The notes under the pieces were generated by a model. That model did not search any database and had not been told where the DNA came from. It saw only the letters and a program-made list of their open reading frames with translations. This document shows, piece after piece, positions 59,833-64,000 of a DNA stretch of 64,000 nt (position 1 is the first letter of the stretch; every line of letters begins with the position of its first letter). Source of the DNA: an uncultured Clostridia bacterium (GTDB taxonomy: Bacteria > Bacillota > Clostridia > Oscillospirales > Ruminococcaceae); NCBI GenBank assembly GCA_947632025.1, contig CANRNN010000008.1, positions 82,831 through 146,830 of the forward strand, given 5' to 3'. The position numbers were made by a program, and so were the translations under genes.

Positions 59833-59885
59833 GGAAAGCTGCCGGAAAAGCGCGGCTTTTGTTAATTTTTCACAAAAATAATTTT

Positions 59886-59919
59886 ATCCCCCGCTCCCAA
59901 AAAAGAGCGGGGGATTTTT
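59886..59919. terminator. Second, bidirectional terminator before the lysozyme gene
   Basis: The 11-bp stem ATCCCCCGCTC/GAGCGGGGGAT is followed by TTTTC on the plus strand. On the minus strand it lies 55 bp after the lysozyme stop and is followed by AAAATTATTTTTG. Confidence 0.75.
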
Positions 59920-59973
59920 CGGTGATGATAAGAATTTCGGAAATTTATTCCGTTCCGTAATAATCCCGAATCG

Positions 59974-61521
59974 TCAGGCTGTCGGCTCTTCGGTCGGCGG
60001 GTCGAATTCGTCAAGGTGGTTCCAGCCGCCCTCGCGGATTATTCTCGCGTAATCCTTGAAGCACAGGTCAAGGTCGACGTCGCCCTCTATGCCGCTTACC
60101 AAGCCCTTGCAGCTGTACTGCCATACTCCGTATTCGCCGGCGTAGGTAGGCTCCTGAACGTTCCATTCCGCGACTGCCACCTCGTAATTTTTCAGCTTAT
60201 CCATATCGACCAGATTCGTCAGCCAGTTTTTATAGGAGTATATCATCGGATAATATCCCGCGTTCTTTACCGTTCCGAGAAAGACCGCCGCGATATTCGT
60301 GAGATTCTGTTTCCCCAAAGATACCTGAGAATTGTCCTCAAAATCAAACATAACAGGGAAGTCTATCTTATACGGTCTGATGGTTTCGATAAAGTGGTTC
60401 GCTTCTCTGTATGCTTCGATAATGTTCTTTGCGTAGCAGTAGTGGTAAACTCCGACGAGTATTCCCGCCTTGTGCGCTTCCGTAATGTTGTACTCGAACA
60501 TCTTGTCGACCGTGTCTGCGCTGTGTGAGGAGCGAATTATCGCGAACTGAACTCCTGCTTCCTTCACTTTCTGCCAGTCTATCACGCCCTGCCATACCGA
60601 AACGTCAATTCCCTTCATTCCGTTGACATACTCGTACTCTCCCGTTTCCGAGAGTTTCGGAGCTTCTCTGAAGTCGACCATTCTGCCGCTCTTTGTGCGG
60701 ATATTTTCGCCCTTGTTGACCGTAAAGAGCTGCGCGTTGCTTTCTATTGTGAATATGCCGCTGTTTGAAAGTTTGTTCAGCAGTATTATCCTGCCCGCGT
60801 CGGAAAGCCGACCGCTGAGAGTCACGAGAAGCTCTCCGCCTGCCGAAAGCGCGCCGCCCTCAGCTATTCTGAGTATTCCTGTAACGGTAACGACGCTGTT
60901 TCCCGTAAAGCTTGCGGAATTGTATATCGTGAGCTTGCCGCTCTTATAGATGTTCATTTTTCCGCTGAAAGTAAATTTGGAATCTTTCCCCGCGACGACC
61001 GTCGACGACACGTCCGTGACGGAGCTTACCGAAAACGCCGATTCGCCGAAACTCGACAGACTTCCGCCCCCGTAGACCGACAGTGTTCCCGAATTCAGGA
61101 AATACGAATCGGGCGCTGTTATCAGCGTACCCTCAACGTTCAGCGTTCCGCCGAGATATATCAGCAGCTGTGCGTTTTCCCCGACGAGAAGTGTACTCGA
61201 TTTCGGCAGCAGCACTGTTTTGTCCTTGCCTATGCCTGCCGTTTCGCTTATGTAGTAGTTGGTGTTTTCGAGAAGCTCGGAGCTTCCGTCCCATTCCTGC
61301 CATCCCTCGGTGTTTATCGGGGTGTATACCCCCTCCGCGCTTTCGGCTTCCTCTCCGGAGCCGCTTTGTTTCGGAGAACTCTCCTGCGGGGTGTTTTCCG
61401 CCGTGACGCTATCCGGCAGGAAATCCGTCGTTCCGACAGGTGCCGCCGCGAACGCCGAAACTCCCGATAAAGAAATGACCGCGGCTAAAAAAACCACCGC
61501 GAATCTTTTGTGTAATTTCAT
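59974..61521 (-). CDS. GH25 lysozyme with N-terminal beta-solenoid-like region
   Basis: 515 residues from ATG 61521; the TTG five codons upstream is less likely. A signal peptide is clear (KRFAVVFLAAVISLSGVSAF). A Ser/Glu-rich linker leads to a repetitive Gly/Ser/Thr-rich region (about 90-270: LYGGTLNVEGT-like turns, SGTLSVYGGGSLSSFG, SGKMNIYKSGKLTIYNSASF) that looks like a beta-solenoid. The C-terminal GH25 muramidase domain (about 305-500) has KGIDVSVWQGVIDWQKV, FPVMFDFEDN with the catalytic Asp/Glu, and GVWQYS. It should cleave peptidoglycan outside the cell. Confidence 0.9.
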   Translation of the reverse strand: MKLHKRFAVVFLAAVISLSGVSAFAAAPVGTTDFLPDSVTAENTPQESSPKQSGSGEEAESAEGVYTPINTEGWQEWDGSSELLENTNYYISETAGIGKDKTVLLPKSSTLLVGENAQLLIYLGGTLNVEGTLITAPDSYFLNSGTLSVYGGGSLSSFGESAFSVSSVTDVSSTVVAGKDSKFTFSGKMNIYKSGKLTIYNSASFTGNSVVTVTGILRIAEGGALSAGGELLVTLSGRLSDAGRIILLNKLSNSGIFTIESNAQLFTVNKGENIRTKSGRMVDFREAPKLSETGEYEYVNGMKGIDVSVWQGVIDWQKVKEAGVQFAIIRSSHSADTVDKMFEYNITEAHKAGILVGVYHYCYAKNIIEAYREANHFIETIRPYKIDFPVMFDFEDNSQVSLGKQNLTNIAAVFLGTVKNAGYYPMIYSYKNWLTNLVDMDKLKNYEVAVAEWNVQEPTYAGEYGVWQYSCKGLVSGIEGDVDLDLCFKDYARIIREGGWNHLDEFDPPTEEPTA

Positions 61522-61673
61522 AAATTCACGCCCCAATTAAATATTCAGACTTCTATTTATACGTCCTATTTCTATTTTCTCATATTTTACTCGTTTTGTC
61601 AATAACTTTTTAAAATTTTATAAGCGGAAATTTATGTATCGGAGTTCCCCGAAAAAAGGGGAACCCGTTTTTT

Positions 61674-62372
61674 TCAGCCCGTGACGACGCTTACGGGGTC
61701 TATCCACTTGCCGCCCTGTTTTACCGCGAGGTGCAGGTGCGGCGGCTGGAGAAGCTCGGCTTGGTTGGTGTCGCCGGTTTTTCCGATAATTTCCCCTTGC
61801 TTTACGACGGAGCCCGCCTTGACGTTCAGCTCTTTTGCAAGACCGACGTAGGTAACGTCAAGCCCGTTGGACTGTTCGACCGTCACGGAAACGCCCCAGA
61901 TGGTGGAATTGTCTATCTCCTTGACTACGCCCTCCGACATAGACTTCACGTCGGTGCCTATATCGCAGAGGATGTCGCAGCCGTCGTGAGTTTTCCACAC
62001 GCCGAGCGTTTCGGATTTCACAAGCTCACCGTTGCTGAACGGGTGGGAAATTTCTCCCTCAACGGGCATAATATTCCCGATGTTCGGAGAAACAGGCTTG
62101 TTCGCTTCCTCCGCCTGCGAGGAGGAGCTTTGTGTCGGCTTTGACGAGCTTTTCGGTATTCCGCTGACGTTCTGATTTACGGGAACGTCATCGTCCGCGG
62201 AGCTTTTCGGCGCACTGAAAGAGTAAACGCCCGACGAGGTCCCGCCCGTGGGAGTGAGCCGCTTCATGGTGGAGGAGTACGCCCCCGCAAGAGATACCGC
62301 TACCGCCGTAAGCCCTACCGCCGACGCTCCAATGATTAGTTTGAGATTTTGCTTTTCGTTTCTGCGTTTCAT
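61674..62372 (-). CDS. M23-family peptidase, SpoIIQ-like
   Basis: 232 residues from ATG 62372, preceded by GAAAGGAATTTTTT. One membrane helix near the N-terminus (LIIGASAVGLTAVAVSLAGA), a Ser-rich linker and a C-terminal M23 domain: HDGCDILCDIGTDV (His-x3-Asp metal ligands), GVVKEIDNSTIWGV and HLHLAVKQGGKWIDP (HxH). Length and plan resemble SpoIIQ, which joins mother cell and forespore in engulfment, but it could be an ordinary wall peptidase. A hairpin (GTTCCCC/GGGGAAC) lies just after its stop. Confidence 0.82.
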   Translation of the reverse strand: MKRRNEKQNLKLIIGASAVGLTAVAVSLAGAYSSTMKRLTPTGGTSSGVYSFSAPKSSADDDVPVNQNVSGIPKSSSKPTQSSSSQAEEANKPVSPNIGNIMPVEGEISHPFSNGELVKSETLGVWKTHDGCDILCDIGTDVKSMSEGVVKEIDNSTIWGVSVTVEQSNGLDVTYVGLAKELNVKAGSVVKQGEIIGKTGDTNQAELLQPPHLHLAVKQGGKWIDPVSVVTG

Positions 62373-62468
62373 AAAAAATTCCTTTCGCTGTGTAATGTGT
62401 AATATGAAGCCTACAGCCGTAGTTTGGACAAAATTTTGGCAAATATACGGCGAAAAACCGAAATGCAC

Positions 62469-62497
62469 TTGAAAAAATCCGTAAATTATAGTATAAT
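62469..62497 (+). promoter_or_regulatory. SigA-type promoter of the EAL-HDOD gene
   Basis: TTGAAA, 17 bases, TATAAT, 32 bp before the ATG at 62530. Confidence 0.78.
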
Positions 62498-62529
62498 GTA
62501 GTTAGTATCATAAAAACACGGAGGCAATA

Positions 62530-63690
62530 ATGGATCTTTACCTTGCCAGAATGCCCGTATCTGACCGCAGCGGCACAGTGTGCGGGTACGAATTGCTGTA
62601 TGAATACCATAAGGAGTTTTCAAGCTCCGAAAACGTGTTTTTCGGCGATAATATGACCGATATCATAAAAAATGTGACAAGGGGCATAAGGGCGTTCCTG
62701 CGCTTCGGAAACTCCGAAATAAAGGACGGAGCGCCAAAGCGTATCCGACCCGAAAATCTGGCAGTGGAAATCACAGCCGCACAGCTTTCGGACGAGAACC
62801 TCGTCCCCGCTATAGACGAGCTGAGAGCGCTCGGCTACAAAATAGTACTCGACGACTTCTCCTATTCGGAAGATTATGGAAACGACCTTTCGCGGTGCGA
62901 TATAGTAAAGGTCAACTTCCGCTCCTCGCCGAAAGAAATAGAGGAAACGGCACATTATTGCCGCAGCGGAGGAAAGCTGATACTGGCGGATAATATAGAA
63001 ACTCCCGAAGAGTTCGATTATGCCGTGAGATTGGGCTGCTCGTATATGGAGGGATTCTATTTCGCACGCCCTACCGTCACGGGCGAGGAGCTGAATCCGC
63101 TTCCCGCAAATATCGCCCGCGCTATGGCGCTGATGTCACAGCCCGACCCCGAAATAGACGATATCGTCGACGTGCTTTCACAGGACGCGGCTATTTGCCG
63201 GAAATTGTTAAAACTGATAAATTCTGTATATTTCGGAGTTTCAAATAAAGTATCTGCAATAAGTCAGGCAATTATAATCCTCGGTCTTGATTATCTGCGG
63301 GAGTGGGTGTGCCTGCTCGGTATGCAGCGGATAACCGGAAACGACAACGAGGAGGCAATACGGCTTTCGCTGCTTAATGCCAAGTTTTGCGCGGGTCTTG
63401 CGGAGAGGATTCCCGAAGCGAAGGAAAAGTCGGATTCGTTCTATCTTATGGGCTTGCTTTCGATGGGAGTTTTTAGCGGAAAGAAGCAGCTTGCGAAGGC
63501 GTTAGGTGAATTTCCGCTGTCGGACGAGATAAAGGCGGGGCTTTTGCGGAAAGGCGGATTGTACAGTGATGTGCTGGAGATGACGCTTTCGTATAATCGA
63601 GCAGATTGGAAAAGGTTTGATGAGCTTGCAAGACAGCACGGATTGAATGGAGCGGTCATCTCGGATCTGTTCGTAGAATGCACGAAATAA
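62530..63690 (+). CDS. EAL-HDOD domain protein (YuxH-like)
   Basis: 386 residues, with GGAGGCAATA before the ATG. The N-terminal EAL domain (about 1-190) is degenerate: the EAL motif reads YELLYE near residue 20, DDFSYSEDYG replaces the canonical DDFGxG, and KVNF replaces KxD, so c-di-GMP hydrolysis is unlikely. The HDOD domain follows (about 200-380: IDDIVDVLSQDAAICRKLLK, ISQAIIILGLDYLREWVCLL). Such proteins act in signalling without known catalysis. No partner is evident in the window. Confidence 0.88.
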   Translation: MDLYLARMPVSDRSGTVCGYELLYEYHKEFSSSENVFFGDNMTDIIKNVTRGIRAFLRFGNSEIKDGAPKRIRPENLAVEITAAQLSDENLVPAIDELRALGYKIVLDDFSYSEDYGNDLSRCDIVKVNFRSSPKEIEETAHYCRSGGKLILADNIETPEEFDYAVRLGCSYMEGFYFARPTVTGEELNPLPANIARAMALMSQPDPEIDDIVDVLSQDAAICRKLLKLINSVYFGVSNKVSAISQAIIILGLDYLREWVCLLGMQRITGNDNEEAIRLSLLNAKFCAGLAERIPEAKEKSDSFYLMGLLSMGVFSGKKQLAKALGEFPLSDEIKAGLLRKGGLYSDVLEMTLSYNRADWKRFDELARQHGLNGAVISDLFVECTK

Positions 63691-63715
63691 CTAAGGAAAG
63701 AAAAAACAAAAAAAT

Positions 63716-63811
63716 CCCGCGGACATAGTCCGCGAATTGGGATTCCAAAGGGGCTTGCCCCTTTGGCGGGGTTCGGGGCAGCGCCCTGACGGGAGTCAGA
63801 GGGCAGAGCCC
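63716..63811 (+). repeat. 96-bp dispersed repeat, copy 1
   Basis: The unit starts CCCGCGGACATAGTCCGCG and ends GGGCAGAGCCC. It contains several small hairpins (CGCGGAC/GTCCGCG, CAAAGGGG/CCCCTTTG, GGGC/GCCC). It lies just after the EAL-HDOD gene. DNA between the two copies has no gene. Confidence 0.85.
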
Positions 63812-63904
63812 TCGGCGCTTCCTTTGGCGAACAGTTGCGCTTGATTTTGCAAATACCCCCGATAAAAATCTCCAATTCGCCAAACTTCCCCTCAAATAAC
63901 AACT

Positions 63905-64000
63905 CCCGCGGACACAGTCCGCAAATTGGAATTCCAAAGGGGCGTGCCCCTTTGGCGGGGTTCGGGGCGGCGCCCTGACGGGAGTCAGAGGGCAGAGCCC
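63905..64000 (+). repeat. 96-bp dispersed repeat, copy 2
   Basis: A second copy of the same unit, in the same orientation and 189 bp after the first, with about six substitutions. It reaches the end of the window, so it may continue further. Confidence 0.85.

Noticed and set aside
61643..61667. Strong terminator for the M23 gene
   Set aside because: The hairpin has its T run on the plus strand, opposite to the M23 gene, so its role is unclear and it was not listed as a terminator.

Overview
The window reads as chromosomal DNA of a spore-forming, Gram-positive anaerobe of the Clostridia, most likely an Oscillospirales/Ruminococcaceae-type bacterium. The grounds are: SpoIIE and a SpoIIQ-like M23 protein, the three-gene glgB-glgC-glgD set, a long single-chain PurL, DUF6062, PadR-DUF1700-DUF4097, many zinc-ribbon membrane proteins, strong AGGAGG-type ribosome binding sites, and many canonical TTGACA-N17-TATAAT promoters. 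This assignment is inference from gene content; no rRNA is present. The only RNA gene seen is a tRNA-Ala (CGC).

Layout. 1-5.5 kb: end of an unknown gene, a YgjP-type metallopeptidase, two zinc-ribbon proteins, a 153-bp inverted-repeat element and an 8-oxoguanine glycosylase. 5.6-9.1 kb: DUF6062, tsaD, aroK and a CPBP protease in one direction. 9.1-14.8 kb: a TM2 protein, a large zinc-ribbon protein, a G5/3D-domain cell-wall protein with a structured leader that also encodes a possible 52-residue peptide, and two HPr-like proteins lacking the phosphorylatable His. 15-20 kb: mtaB and purL. 20-28.4 kb: two small exported proteins, tRNA-Ala, an orphan gene, then a leftward four-gene unit (small ORF, solute-binding lipoprotein with a 5'-nucleotidase C-terminal-like domain, Cache hybrid kinase, small membrane protein), and a propeller-like protein. 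28.5-30.4 kb: PadR-DUF1700-DUF4097 operon. 30.5-40.4 kb: accessory DNA. 40.4-49.2 kb: guaA, glmU, a nicotinamidase-like hydrolase, PH-like membrane protein, Orn/Lys/Arg decarboxylase and a PrsA-like foldase. 49.5-64 kb: BMP lipoprotein, rsmA and dCMP deaminase, spoIIE, the glycogen operon, GH25 lysozyme, M23 protein, EAL-HDOD protein, and two copies of a 96-bp dispersed repeat.

The accessory region is the most informative part. An 8.2-kb integrative mobilizable element (about 32150-40402) sits at the 3' end of guaA. It carries a tyrosine integrase, a small excisionase-like protein, a C1-like repressor, a P4-type primase/helicase, a MobV relaxase, an array of nine GTAC boxes between relaxase and primase, and an AT-rich restriction cassette: a C5 methyltransferase with an N-terminal helix-turn-helix, a PD-(D/E)XK-like nuclease and an Abi-C-like protein. 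The methyltransferase promoter contains a perfect 10-4-10 palindrome over the -10 box and spacer, which suggests autoregulation. To the left of this element lies a second att-like site with the same geometry (two 11-bp repeats starting exactly 78 bp before the core), so two related elements were probably integrated in tandem at guaA. Two genes here (an HNH protein and the relaxase) are each cut by a single in-frame stop codon with clearly coding sequence beyond it.
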